Positions 24,479 through 33,180 of a DNA stretch of 64,000 nucleotides are shown here, in pieces (position 1 is the first letter of the stretch; each line of letters begins with the position of its first letter). The notes under the pieces were generated by a model that saw only the letters and a list, made by a program, of their open reading frames with translations, did not search any database and was not told where the DNA came from. A program made the position numbers and the translations under genes. The stretch comes from Polaromonas sp. YR568 (GTDB lineage Bacteria > Pseudomonadota > Gammaproteobacteria > Burkholderiales > Burkholderiaceae_C), in assembly GCA_945878995.1 (NCBI GenBank), contig CAMCUN010000001.1, forward strand, positions 62,001-126,000, given 5' to 3'.

Positions 24479-27463
24479 ATGAGCAAACGATCGCCACCCG
24501 ATTCACCCGCCCTTCCGATGGCGCGCGCAATCGCGCGCTGGATCCGCGCCGTGGACACCGCGGCCCTTGATGCGCAGGTGACTGCCAAGGCCCGGCTCTG
24601 CCTTCTCGACATGATCGGCGTGGCCGCGCAGGCGCACGACCTGCCCTGGAGCCGCCAGGCAGCCACCCATGCCGCCGCGATGGGCGGCGAGCGCGCGACC
24701 CTCATCGGTGCGGCGACCCGCGCGAGCGTGGCCGACGCGGCCTTCGCCAACGCCACCATGGCGCATGGCCTGGTGCAGGAGGACATGCACACCGCGAGCG
24801 TTTCGCACATTGGCGTCATCGTATGGCCGACCCTTTTGGCTCTGGCCGAACAGCAGCATGCGAGCGGCACGGAACTGCTGAGCGCCGGCATCATCGGCTA
24901 CCAGGTGATGGCGCGGCTGGGTCAGGCCCTGATCACGCCGGAGGTGGCGCGCAAATTCCGCCCGACCGGGCTCACCGGCGCGATTGGCGCAGCCGCCGCC
25001 GGCGCGCGCCTCTTGCGCCTGACCGAAGATGAGACCGTGCATGCGCTCGCCCTCGCGGCGAACACCGCCGGCGGCCTCAACGAATGGCCGCATGCGGGCG
25101 GCGGTGAAATGTTCTTTCATGCCGGTTTCGCGGCGCGCAACGCGGTGAGCTCCGTTCTGCTGGCACAAGCGGGTGCCGACGCGTCAGCATCGGCGCTCGA
25201 CGGGCGCGCCGGCCTGTTCGCCGCCTTCGGTGGCGTTGAGCGGACCACCCTTGAGCTTAGCGGTGACTGGGAGATCCTGGCCGTCTATCACAAGCCGGCG
25301 CCGGCCTGCAATTACGCGCAGACCGCGGCGCAGGCCGCGCTTGCCGTGCGCGGCCAGCACGCCTTCGCGCCGGCGCTGATCGATGAAGTGATCGTGCGCA
25401 GCTTCCCGCAAGCCATCGAGTATCCCGGTTGCGATCATGCCGGCCCCTATCGCTCGCAGCTGCAGGCGAAAATGAGCATCCAGTTTGCTGTTGCCGCGGT
25501 GCTGGCGCATGGCCGCCTGGACGACGCCGTGTTCCGCGATTTCGCGCCCGAAAGTGTCGCGTCGTGCCTGGCCACGCGCGTGCGCCTGCACAGCGACGCG
25601 GAATTCGCTGCGGCGTATCCGCAGCGGCAGGGCGCCGAGGTGATCGTTTCACTGAAAGACGGGCGCACCCTGAGCCACCGCCTCGCCGCGCTCGAAGCGC
25701 TCGACGCGGCCGGCGTGCGCGCCCGCACCCGTGCCACCTTGACGCGGCTGTTCGACGCGGTGCGCGCCGCGACCATTGAAGCGGAGGTCGATGGCCTGGT
25801 GTCGTGCCCCGACGCCGCGCGCATTGCGCGCCTGCTCGGCGCCAACGGCTCGGCGGTCGCGCCACCGACCATGCCCACCAGTCGCACCATCGCCGACCTG
25901 ATCGACGAGATGGCGCAGCGCTATCCGCTGCGCGAAGCCCTGGTCGGGTCCGGCAAGCGCTACACCTACCGCACGCTGCGCGCCGAGGTGCGCCGCATGG
26001 CGCGCGCGCTGCACGGTCTGGGTGTGCGCCATGGCGACAAGGTGGCGATCCTGATGGACAACCGGCCAGAGTGGCTGATCGCAGATTTCGCCATCACCCT
26101 GCTGGGCGGCGTGATGGTCGGCATCAACACCTGGGCCACCGCGCGCGAGCTCGAGCATGTACTCGCGCATTCCGACACCCGCATCCTGATCACCGTCGAC
26201 GGCTTCCTCAAATATGACTATCGCGCGCTGCTTAAGGCGCTCGAACCGCATCGCGAGCGCCTGCCGAGCCTGCAGCACATCGTCTGCCTGGCTGACGAAG
26301 TGCCAGCCGGCTGGCTGCGCTACGCCGACCTGAGCAAATACGCCGACCAGGTGCCGGAGGCCGCTATCGACCTGGCCCAGCGCGCCGTCGGTCCCGACGA
26401 CGTGGCCTACCTGCTTTACACCTCGGGATCGACCTCGCTGCCCAAGGGCGTGCTGCTGCAGCACCGCGGCCTGATCGAGAACATGTGGCAGATCGGCGAG
26501 CGCCAGCGCGTCATTGGCCGCGACCGCCTGTGGCTGGCGGTGTCGCTCTTTTGGGGCTTGGGCTGCGAGAACGCGCTGTTCAACATCTTGACCCACGGCG
26601 CCTGCGTGGTGCTGCAGGAGCATTTCGACGCCGGCGAGGCACTTGCGCTGATCGAGCGCGAGCGCTGCACCCTCTTTTACGGCACGCCGAACATGGCCTA
26701 CGCGATGCATCAGCACCCCGAGCGGCCGGCGCGCGACCTTTCCAGCCTGCGCAGCGGCGGCACCTTAGGCACGCCCGAGCAGATCATGCGTGTGGTCGAG
26801 TTGGGCGCGCGCGAGATCTGCAACATCTACGGCCTGACCGAGACCTACGGCAACTGCAATGTCACCGACGCCCGCGACCCGCTGGAAAAGCGCATCGGCA
26901 ATGTCGGCCGGCCGCTACCCGGCGTCGACCAGCGCATCGTCGACCCGCAAAGCGGGCAGGTGCTGGCGCCCGGCAATGTCGGCGAGATCCGCGTCAAGGG
27001 CTGCGTCACGCCGGGCTATTACAAGGACCCGGAGCGCAGCGCGCAGGCCTTCGATGAACACGGCTATTTCATGACCGGCGACCTGGGTCTTGTTGACGCC
27101 GACGGCGCGCTGCATTTTCGCGGGCGCATCAAGGAGATGGTGAAGACCGGCGGCATCAACGTGGCGCCGGTCGAGGTCGAGGAAATTCTCATGACCCATC
27201 CCGGCGTGCATCTGGCGTTCGTCATCGGCGTGGCCGACGCCGTGCGCGACGAAGCGCTCGTCGCCGTCATCGTGCCCAAGGCGGGAGGCACCCCGTCGAT
27301 CGCCGAGCTCGACACATTCTGCCGCCAGACCCTGGCGGCGTACAAGGTGCCGCGGCTGTTCCGTTTTGTGGGTGAGAGCGAACTGCCGCTGACCACCACC
27401 GGAAAGCTGCAGAAGAGCCGCTTGGCGGAACTGTTCTTTGCGGATCATCTCAAGATGGATTGA
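24479..27463 (+). CDS. fusion protein: MmgE/PrpD domain plus AMP-forming acyl-CoA synthetase
   Basis: One uninterrupted frame encodes 994 residues. Residues 1 to about 455 are a MmgE/PrpD domain (MIGVAAQAHDLPWSRQAA, HGLVQEDMH, PTGLTGAIGAAAAGARLL, YHKPAPACNYAQTAAQA). From about 465 the chain is a full acyl-CoA synthetase: LLYTSGSTSLPKGVLLQHRG (near 645), IYGLTETYGNCN (near 783), YFMTGDLG (near 863), and the late Lys in TTTGKLQKSRL (near 980). Met465 (25871) could be an internal start. It could dehydrate or decarboxylate an acid and activate it with CoA. The stop codon lies at the edge of an IS remnant. Confidence 0.88.
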   Translation: MSKRSPPDSPALPMARAIARWIRAVDTAALDAQVTAKARLCLLDMIGVAAQAHDLPWSRQAATHAAAMGGERATLIGAATRASVADAAFANATMAHGLVQEDMHTASVSHIGVIVWPTLLALAEQQHASGTELLSAGIIGYQVMARLGQALITPEVARKFRPTGLTGAIGAAAAGARLLRLTEDETVHALALAANTAGGLNEWPHAGGGEMFFHAGFAARNAVSSVLLAQAGADASASALDGRAGLFAAFGGVERTTLELSGDWEILAVYHKPAPACNYAQTAAQAALAVRGQHAFAPALIDEVIVRSFPQAIEYPGCDHAGPYRSQLQAKMSIQFAVAAVLAHGRLDDAVFRDFAPESVASCLATRVRLHSDAEFAAAYPQRQGAEVIVSLKDGRTLSHRLAALEALDAAGVRARTRATLTRLFDAVRAATIEAEVDGLVSCPDAARIARLLGANGSAVAPPTMPTSRTIADLIDEMAQRYPLREALVGSGKRYTYRTLRAEVRRMARALHGLGVRHGDKVAILMDNRPEWLIADFAITLLGGVMVGINTWATARELEHVLAHSDTRILITVDGFLKYDYRALLKALEPHRERLPSLQHIVCLADEVPAGWLRYADLSKYADQVPEAAIDLAQRAVGPDDVAYLLYTSGSTSLPKGVLLQHRGLIENMWQIGERQRVIGRDRLWLAVSLFWGLGCENALFNILTHGACVVLQEHFDAGEALALIERERCTLFYGTPNMAYAMHQHPERPARDLSSLRSGGTLGTPEQIMRVVELGAREICNIYGLTETYGNCNVTDARDPLEKRIGNVGRPLPGVDQRIVDPQSGQVLAPGNVGEIRVKGCVTPGYYKDPERSAQAFDEHGYFMTGDLGLVDADGALHFRGRIKEMVKTGGINVAPVEVEEILMTHPGVHLAFVIGVADAVRDEALVAVIVPKAGGTPSIAELDTFCRQTLAAYKVPRLFRFVGESELPLTTTGKLQKSRLAELFFADHLKMD

Positions 27464-27530
27464 CATCCTCCCGGCCCAAAAGAGCCGGGATTCCCGATAC
27501 CTTGCGGTACCAGTCCCTTCCTGAGCACGC
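27464..27530 (-). mobile_element. IS200/IS605-type right-end remnant, possible guide-RNA scaffold relic
   Basis: On the minus strand this reads through GGGAATCCCGGCTCTTTTGG and GCCGGGAGGATGTCA, which is the right-end pattern of tnpB-carrying IS200/IS605 relatives. The hairpin CCCGGC/GCCGGG spans 27470-27489. In such elements this stretch also gives the 3' part of the tnpB-associated guide RNA. No left end and no tnpA are visible. The terminal TGTCAA overlaps the TGA stop of the fusion gene on the other strand. Confidence 0.65.
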
Positions 27531-27710
27531 TCAATGAGCATGCGCAGGGATTCCTCCTGCGAGACGCTGGTGTCCCAGTGCGAGAATGTTTTTTGCAGCG
27601 TTGACGTCCCGGTCGTTGACCGAGCCGCAAGCATCGCAAGTCCACTTTCTTATTCCAAGGCCTGCGCTACCTTTCGGACTGCTTGCAGATATGCATCCGC
27701 AGCACGCTTG
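27531..27710 (-). pseudogene. tnpB fragment (C-terminal zinc-finger part)
   Basis: The last 58 or so codons of an OrfB/TnpB protein remain: CCGCISASSPKGSAGLGIRK, WTCDACGSVNDRDVNAAKNI, then a GHQRLAGGIP tail. The Cys motifs of the zinc finger and the RDVNAAKN segment with the last RuvC Asp are intact, but the RuvC I and II parts are missing. It joins a vapC relic of the other strand at about 27710. Confidence 0.7.
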
Positions 27711-27714
27711 GCCT

Positions 27715-27919
27715 TGCCGATGGAATGGATCTCCAACAGTGAACCCTTGCTGTTGAAGGCGGCAGACTACAAAGCCCACTTTCCTTTGTCCATGGCAGAC
27801 GCTTGGATCGCTGCCTGTGCGTCAGAAAACAGTGCGGTTTTGCTGCACAAAGACCCGAGTTTGCCCCCTTGCCTGTTGCGCAAGAATTGCTGCCTCTCAA
27901 AGATAAACAAGCCCAATAA
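27715..27919 (+). pseudogene. vapC-like PIN toxin fragment with frameshift
   Basis: The frame ALPMEWISNSEPLLLKAADY, KAHFPLSMADAWIAACASEN, SAVLLHKDP resembles the C-terminal half of a PIN-domain toxin, including the SMADAWIA acidic motif. At about 27858 one base is missing; shifting the frame restores EFAPLPVAQELLPLKDKQAQ to a TAA at 27919. The N-terminal half is absent. From 27920 to 28099 I see no gene, only the alaS leader with a possible GATAAT box at 28029. Confidence 0.55.
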
Positions 27920-28099
27920 GCAGGTGACGGTGCAAGGGCTGGCTTGCATGAGCCGAGCCGCATCCCGGTCTTGAGCAAGGGCTGGCTCGCCGCACGGGCA
28001 AAAGCGCAGCCCTGGAAAGCCCTGGCGCGATAATGCTCTATTCGTTTTTCAGGACGGTCTGCCAAGCCGCAGGCCTCCTTTCTTTGAGAGAACACCGAC

Positions 28100-30724
28100 A
28101 TGAGCCGCCCCGCCATGAATGTCGCCGACATTCGCACCACTTTTTTGGACTTTTTTGCCTCCAAGGGCCACACGGTGGTGGCCTCCAGCCCGCTGGTGCC
28201 CGGCAACGACCCCACGCTCATGTTCACCAACTCGGGCATGGTGCAGTTCAAGGACGTGTTCTTGGGCACTGACAAGCGGCCTTATGTGCGCGCTGCCTCG
28301 GTGCAAGCGTGCTTGCGCGCTGGTGGCAAGCACAACGACCTGGAAAACGTGGGCTACACCGCCCGCCACCACACCTTTTTTGAAATGCTGGGCAACTGGA
28401 GCTTTGGCGACTACTTCAAGCGCGAGTCGCTCAAGTGGGCTTGGGAACTGCTCACCGAGGTGTACAAGCTGCCGCCCGAGCGACTGCTGACCACGGTCTA
28501 TGAAGAGGACGACGAGGCCTACGACATCTGGACCAAGGAAATCGGCCTGCCGCCCGAGCGCGTGATCCGCATTGGCGACAACAAAGGCGGGCGCTACAAG
28601 AGCGACAACTTCTGGATGATGGCCGACACCGGGCCTTGCGGTCCCTGCAGCGAGATCTTCTACGACCACGGCCCGCACATCGCTGGCGGCCCCCCGGGCA
28701 GCCCCGATGAAGACGGCGATCGCTTCATTGAGATCTGGAACAACGTGTTCATGCAGTTCAACATGGCCGAAGACGGCTCTGTCTCGCCGCTGCCCGCGCC
28801 CTGCGTGGACACCGGCATGGGCTTAGAACGCGTGGCCGCCATCTTGCAGCATGTGCACAGCAACTACGAGATCGACATCTTTGACGCGCTGATCAAGGCC
28901 GCCGCCCGCGAGACCGGCGAGAAAGACCTCGGCCACAAGAGCTTGCGCGTGATTGCCGACCACATTCGCGCCACCGCGTTTTTGGTCAGCGACGGCGTGC
29001 TGCCCAGCAACGAGGGCCGGGGCTATGTGCAGCGCCGCATCGTGCGCCGCGCCATCCGCCACGGTTACAAGCTGGGCCAGAAAAAGCCTTTTTTCCACAA
29101 GCTGGTGGCCGATCTGGTGCTGCTCATGGGCGATGCTTATCCCCGCTTGCAAGCGCAGGGCGAGCGCATCACCGAGATTTTGAAGACCGAGGAAGAGCGC
29201 TTTTTTGAAACGCTGGCCAACGGCATGGAGATTTTGGACGCCGCGCTGGCCAGCGGCGCCAAAGAGCTGCCCGGAGAGGTGGCGTTCAAGCTGCACGACA
29301 CCTACGGCTTTCCGCTGGATTTGACCAAAGACGTGTGCCGCGAGCGTGACCTGGGCGTGGACGAGGCCGGCTTTGCCGCCGCCATGGACAAGCAAAAAGC
29401 CCAGGCCCGCGCGGCCGGCAAGTTCAAGATGGACCGCGCGCTGGAGTACGCAGGCGCCGGCCACGCCTTCACCGGCTACGAGCGCCTGGAAGAGGCCGCC
29501 CAGGTGGTGGCGCTCTACCACGAGGGCCTGGCCGTGCAGCAGCTCCACGCGGGCGAGCAGGGTGTGGTGGTCTTGTCGAGCACGCCGTTTTATGCCGAGT
29601 CTGGTGGCCAGGTGGGTGACCAGGGGCAGCTGAGCTCGGGCGCCAATGTGTTTGCGGTGGACGACACGCTCAAGATCAAGGCCGATGTGTTTGGTCACCA
29701 CGGCAGCGTCAGCCAAGGCACGCTCAAGGTGGGTGACAGCGTGACTGCCCAGGTGGACGCCGCGCGCCGCCATGCCACCGTGCGCAACCACAGCGCCACC
29801 CACCTCATGCACAAGGCCTTGCGCGAGGTGCTGGGCGAGCATGTGCAGCAAAAAGGCTCTTTGGTGAACGACGAGCGCACACGCTTTGACTTTGCGCACA
29901 ATGCACCGGTCACTGACGCGCAAATTCGCCAGATTGAAACCTTGGTCAACGCCGAAATTTTGGCCAACGACGCGGCTCAGGCCGCTGTCATGGACCTGGA
30001 GTCCGCGCAAAAAACCGGCGCCATGATGCTCTTTGGTGAAAAGTACGGCGAGACCGTGCGCGTGCTCTCCATTGGCAGCAGCAAAGAGCTGTGCGGCGGT
30101 ACCCATGTGGGCCGCACCGGCGAAATTGGCCTGTTCAAAATCGTGGCCGAAAGCGGCGTGGCCGCGGGCGTGCGCCGCATTGAAGCCGTCACCGGCGGCC
30201 ACGCGCTGGCTTACCTGCAGACCCTGGAAGCTGCGGTGCACAGCACCGCCGCCTCGCTCAAGGCCAACCCGGCAGAGCTCGAGCAGCGCGTGGCCCAAAC
30301 GCTAGAGCAAATGCGCGGTCTTGAAAAAGAAGTGGCGGCCCTCAAAGGCAAACTCGCCTCGGCCCAGGGCGACGAGTTGCTCAGCCAGGCGGTGGACGTC
30401 AAGGGCTTGAAGGTGCTGGCCGCTTTGCTGGTGGGGGCCGATGCCAAAGCCCTGCGCGAGACCATGGACAAGCTCAAGGACAAGCTCAAAACGGCGGCCA
30501 TCGTGCTGGCTGCGGTGGACGGCGACAAGGTGCAAATTGCCGCCGGCGTCACCGCCGACAGCGTGGGCCGGCTCAAAGCCGGCGAGCTGGTCAACTTTGT
30601 GGCCCAACAGGTGGGCGGCAAAGGCGGCGGCAAACCCGACATGGCCATGGCCGGGGGCACCGACCCCAGCCGCCTGGGCCAGGCGCTGCAGTCTGTGCAA
30701 GCCTGGGTCAGCGAGCGGGTTTGA
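28100..30724 (+). CDS. alaS: alanine--tRNA ligase
   Basis: The 874-residue product charges tRNA-Ala. It has the class II catalytic core ([20 protein letters not shown] near 34; [20 protein letters not shown] near 87), the editing-domain zinc/His motif [11 protein letters not shown] (near 564) with [13 protein letters not shown] (near 664), and the C-terminal glycine-rich domain ([15 protein letters not shown]). Length and order are normal for bacterial AlaRS. It is the first core gene after the imported segment and is probably transcribed alone. Confidence 0.98.
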   Translation: MSRPAMNVADIRTTFLDFFASKGHTVVASSPLVPGNDPTLMFTNSGMVQFKDVFLGTDKRPYVRAASVQACLRAGGKHNDLENVGYTARHHTFFEMLGNWSFGDYFKRESLKWAWELLTEVYKLPPERLLTTVYEEDDEAYDIWTKEIGLPPERVIRIGDNKGGRYKSDNFWMMADTGPCGPCSEIFYDHGPHIAGGPPGSPDEDGDRFIEIWNNVFMQFNMAEDGSVSPLPAPCVDTGMGLERVAAILQHVHSNYEIDIFDALIKAAARETGEKDLGHKSLRVIADHIRATAFLVSDGVLPSNEGRGYVQRRIVRRAIRHGYKLGQKKPFFHKLVADLVLLMGDAYPRLQAQGERITEILKTEEERFFETLANGMEILDAALASGAKELPGEVAFKLHDTYGFPLDLTKDVCRERDLGVDEAGFAAAMDKQKAQARAAGKFKMDRALEYAGAGHAFTGYERLEEAAQVVALYHEGLAVQQLHAGEQGVVVLSSTPFYAESGGQVGDQGQLSSGANVFAVDDTLKIKADVFGHHGSVSQGTLKVGDSVTAQVDAARRHATVRNHSATHLMHKALREVLGEHVQQKGSLVNDERTRFDFAHNAPVTDAQIRQIETLVNAEILANDAAQAAVMDLESAQKTGAMMLFGEKYGETVRVLSIGSSKELCGGTHVGRTGEIGLFKIVAESGVAAGVRRIEAVTGGHALAYLQTLEAAVHSTAASLKANPAELEQRVAQTLEQMRGLEKEVAALKGKLASAQGDELLSQAVDVKGLKVLAALLVGADAKALRETMDKLKDKLKTAAIVLAAVDGDKVQIAAGVTADSVGRLKAGELVNFVAQQVGGKGGGKPDMAMAGGTDPSRLGQALQSVQAWVSERV

Positions 30725-30736
30725 GCGGCGCTGGGC

Positions 30737-30850
30737 TCAGTCCAGCGCCAGTGCAAAGAGCTGGTTGCGAAAGTGAATGCCCAGGCGCGCAAAAGCGCGG
30801 TTGCGGTAGGTTTTGACCGTGGGCAGGCTCAGGCCCAACTCGCTCGCCAC
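30737..30850 (-). pseudogene. 3' fragment of a LuxR-type regulator gene
   Basis: The minus strand encodes VASELGLSLPTVKTYRNRAF, ARLGIHFRNQLFALALD and a stop: the recognition helix and end of a LuxR-family helix-turn-helix domain. Nothing upstream in frame continues it; at 30851 a fragment of another gene begins on the opposite strand. It is a relic. Confidence 0.65.
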
Positions 30851-30852
30851 AC

Positions 30853-30975
30853 CAGATCGAAGAGGCTGGCTTTCGCGTGACCTGCACCAGCCGCGAGGAC
30901 TTTGCCCGCACCATCGCGGCAGACACTGTGACCTGGGGCCGCGTGGTCGCTGCCAGGGTTTTCAAGGCCGATTGA
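30853..30975 (+). pseudogene. 3' fragment of a TctC-type binding protein gene
   Basis: The frame reads QIEEAGFRVTCTSREDFART, IAADTVTWGRVVAARVFKAD and TGA, the last helices of a tripartite tricarboxylate transporter binding protein. It is cut off abruptly at its 5' side, where the luxR fragment starts. The two tails point toward each other, so the junction probably formed by a deletion that removed the bodies of both genes. Confidence 0.6.
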
Positions 30976-31040
30976 GGCGGGCTCTGACGACTGCGTGCTT
31001 GTTCAGCGCGCCCGCACTGAACGGGCACCGATGCACGCGA

Positions 31041-31224
31041 ACCATCGCTTGCAGGCTTGTCTCTTACAGGGGACGCGCATTTTTCTATTTGTAGGAGCCA
31101 GCCTGCTGGCGATTCGTGGCAATCAACGCGCATGGCCGCAAGCGAACAATCGCTTACAGGCTTGCCCCTTACATGGGACGGGGATTTTGTATTTGTAGGA
31201 GCCAGCCTGCTGGCGATTCGTGGC
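31041..31224. repeat. REP-like palindromic repeat cluster
   Basis: GTAGGAGCCAGCCTGCTGGC followed by GATTCGTGGC occurs exactly at 31091-31120 and 31195-31224, 104 bases apart. Degenerate inverted relatives (TCGCTTGCAGGC..., TCGCTTACAGGC...) start at 31045 and 31150, giving alternating orientations. Each unit can form a CCAGC/GCTGG hairpin. This is the structure of REP/BIME elements, which lie between genes and may affect mRNA stability or gyrase binding. Further copies occur at 49756-49880. Confidence 0.8.
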
Positions 31225-31237
31225 GAAGAACCGACCG

Positions 31238-32392
31238 TCAGCGCTGCGTCGAACTGGCGCTGAAGGCGTCTGCGGCGGGCAATGAAACCTCAAACACCGC
31301 GCCTGCTCCTGGCTTGCTGCGTGCGGTGATCACCCCCTGGTGGGCCTGCACCACGCTTTTGGCAATGGCCAGGCCCAGGCCCGTGCCCTTGGATTTGCCG
31401 TGGGTCACAAAGGGCTCGAACAAGCGGCTCATGAGCTCGTCGGAAATACCCACCCCCGTGTCGCTGACCTGAAACAACACCCGCCCGGCCGCGTCTTGCT
31501 GCACCGTCAGGCGCAAGATGCCGCCTTGCGGCATGGCGTCGACGGCGTTTTTCACCAAATTGAGCAGCACCCGCGCAAAGCGGCCCGCATCAACCATGAT
31601 CTCGACCCGGCAGTCGTCTTCGCGCACCAAATGCACCATGGGGCCGATGGCGCCGCGCAGCTCGTCGTCGATTTCGGCAAACACTGCATTGGCGGGCAGA
31701 CGTTCAAACTGCAAGCTGCTTTCACCGCGTGCAAAGTCCAGCAGCTCTTGCGTCATGTCGAGCATCTTGTCGACGGCCTTGTTGATCAGGCCCACAAAGT
31801 CGTCAATGTCAGGGTCTGCCGAGCGCATGCGAATCAGATCGGCACACGACAAGATGACGGTCATGGGGCTCTTGATGTCATGGATGATGGAGTTCGCCAT
31901 GGTGCCCACCGTGCTCAGACGCTCCGAGCGCATCAGTTCGCTCACAAAAGTGCTGTTGACGCTGCGCAGCCGCTGCACCACCGAGCGCAAAAAGTTCATG
32001 TGCAAGCTGCTGGGCGCGCGCGCCAAGATGAGCTCAAAAATGTCTCGGTCCACCCGGGCCAACACCGTGGGCTGGCCGGTGGCCGTGGCCTGGGCGCTGC
32101 GGGGCTGGCCGTCAATCAAGGCCATTTCGCCAAAAAAATGCCCGGCCTGAATGAACCCCAGCGTTTCTTGCTGCGCGCCCCGCCCGGTCTTGGAGATGCG
32201 CACACTGCCTTTGCACAACAGGTACAGGCAGTCGCCGGCGTCGCCCTCGTTGAAGATGCGCTCGCCCTCGTCAAACTGCAGCAGCGCCATTTGCGCGCCG
32301 AATTCGGTCGCCAGCTCAGCGGGCAAGCCTTCAAACAAGCGGTTGGAGCTGAAAAAATGGTCCTCAGTGGGGCCTGTGTATGTCGAAACCAT
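31238..32392 (-). CDS. soluble histidine kinase with cyclic-nucleotide-binding domain
   Basis: The 384-residue product has an N-terminal cNMP/CRP-type domain (about 15-130: FDEGERIFNEGDAGDCLYLL, FFGEMALIDGQPRSAQATAT), a HisKA dimerisation helix with phospho-acceptor His in SIIHDIKSPM (near 169), and an HATPase domain (NLVKNAVDAMPQGG near 279, DTGVGIS, GKSKGTGLGLAIAKSVV). There is no membrane segment, so it senses a cytoplasmic signal. No response regulator gene lies beside it. The partner and signal are unknown. Confidence 0.9.
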   Translation of the reverse strand: MVSTYTGPTEDHFFSSNRLFEGLPAELATEFGAQMALLQFDEGERIFNEGDAGDCLYLLCKGSVRISKTGRGAQQETLGFIQAGHFFGEMALIDGQPRSAQATATGQPTVLARVDRDIFELILARAPSSLHMNFLRSVVQRLRSVNSTFVSELMRSERLSTVGTMANSIIHDIKSPMTVILSCADLIRMRSADPDIDDFVGLINKAVDKMLDMTQELLDFARGESSLQFERLPANAVFAEIDDELRGAIGPMVHLVREDDCRVEIMVDAGRFARVLLNLVKNAVDAMPQGGILRLTVQQDAAGRVLFQVSDTGVGISDELMSRLFEPFVTHGKSKGTGLGLAIAKSVVQAHQGVITARSKPGAGAVFEVSLPAADAFSASSTQR

Positions 32393-32770
32393 GTGCGTTA
32401 AAAGCGGCTAAATAGGTCCTGGCCTGGGCGCAGGTGGGGCAAGGTCGGCGGTGCTGTGAACAAGTCACAGCTGAGGGCCAGTAAAACAGGGGTATGCAGC
32501 AGATAGTCTTAAAGTGTTGCCAAGTATGGCATGAACAGCTCTGTTTATAAGCCAGTAAGAGTGCGGCATGGCTATTCTCGATGGCGCTCATCGCCCTGGA
32601 TACAGGCGTGGCGATGGTTGCCACACAGGGCATGGCCCTGCGGCATGTTGAACCTCAGCCCAGCTGTTTGAAGGTGGACTGCGCGGGGCTTAGGTGGCTG
32701 AAAATGAGTGCGGTCGAGGCAGGGTTCCCCAACCGCTTGGCGTATGCGCGCCGCGCGGAGGCTGGCTCGC
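32393..32770. other. 378-base intergenic region, no gene recognised
   Basis: Between the histidine kinase start and the RidA stop I see no frame with a recognisable product on either strand. The part at 32480-32560 is AT-richer and could hold the kinase promoter, but no clear -35/-10 pair stands out. Confidence 0.5.
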
Positions 32771-33166
32771 TCAGATGGCGGCGATCACCTGAATCTCCAC
32801 CATCAAGCCCGGGTCGGCCAGGTGGACCACCTCCACCATGGTGCTGGTGGGCAGGTTGGTTTTGCAGAACTCTTCGCGGGCGGTCACGATCTGGCGGAAC
32901 TCGCGGATGTCGGTGGTGTACACCGTGGTCCAGACGATGTCCGAGAGGCTGCCGCCCGCCGCGATCAGGCAGGTTTCAATGTTGCGAAAGCATTGGCGGG
33001 TTTGCTCCAGCATGCTGCCTGCGCCAACCTGTTGGCCTTCGCTGTCGCGAGACACTTGGCCCGATACAAAGATCATGCTTTTGGGTTGATCGACGCGCAC
33101 AAAGTGGTTGTAAACCGTGGCGCGCACGTTTTTGAGGCCGTCTGGGTTGCCGCGGGTGATGGGCAT
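32771..33166 (-). CDS. RidA family protein
   Basis: The 131-residue product belongs to the RidA/YjgF family of imine/enamine deaminases and related enzymes. Typical stretches are MIFVSGQVSRDSEGQQVGAG near residue 31, TRQCFRNIETCLIAAGGSLS near 56 and a C-terminal ADPGLMVEIQVIAAI. RidA members lack a signal peptide, as here. It lies 14 bases after the TctC-type gene and near an ornithine cyclodeaminase family gene whose products can include imines, which fits imine handling. Confidence 0.85.
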   Translation of the reverse strand: MPITRGNPDGLKNVRATVYNHFVRVDQPKSMIFVSGQVSRDSEGQQVGAGSMLEQTRQCFRNIETCLIAAGGSLSDIVWTTVYTTDIREFRQIVTAREEFCKTNLPTSTMVEVVHLADPGLMVEIQVIAAI

Positions 33167-33180
33167 AGGGAGTCCTTGAA

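Noticed and set aside
24385-24894. Extended N-terminus of the SMP-30 protein up to 24894
   Set aside because: The extra residues lie antisense to the start of the fusion gene and resemble no domain. A GTG at 24384 with GAAGGGA upstream is better.
27464-27490. Hairpin as an ordinary terminator of the fusion gene
   Set aside because: There is no T run after the stem, and the sequence fits an IS200/IS605 right end better.
31041-31224. CRISPR array
   Set aside because: The repeated units are palindromic, alternate in orientation, are only two to four in number and have similar rather than unique spacers; there are no cas genes.
32581-33135. Plus-strand frame of 184 codons upstream of and across ridA
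   Set aside because: Most of it is antisense to the conserved RidA gene, and the first part has no recognisable feature.
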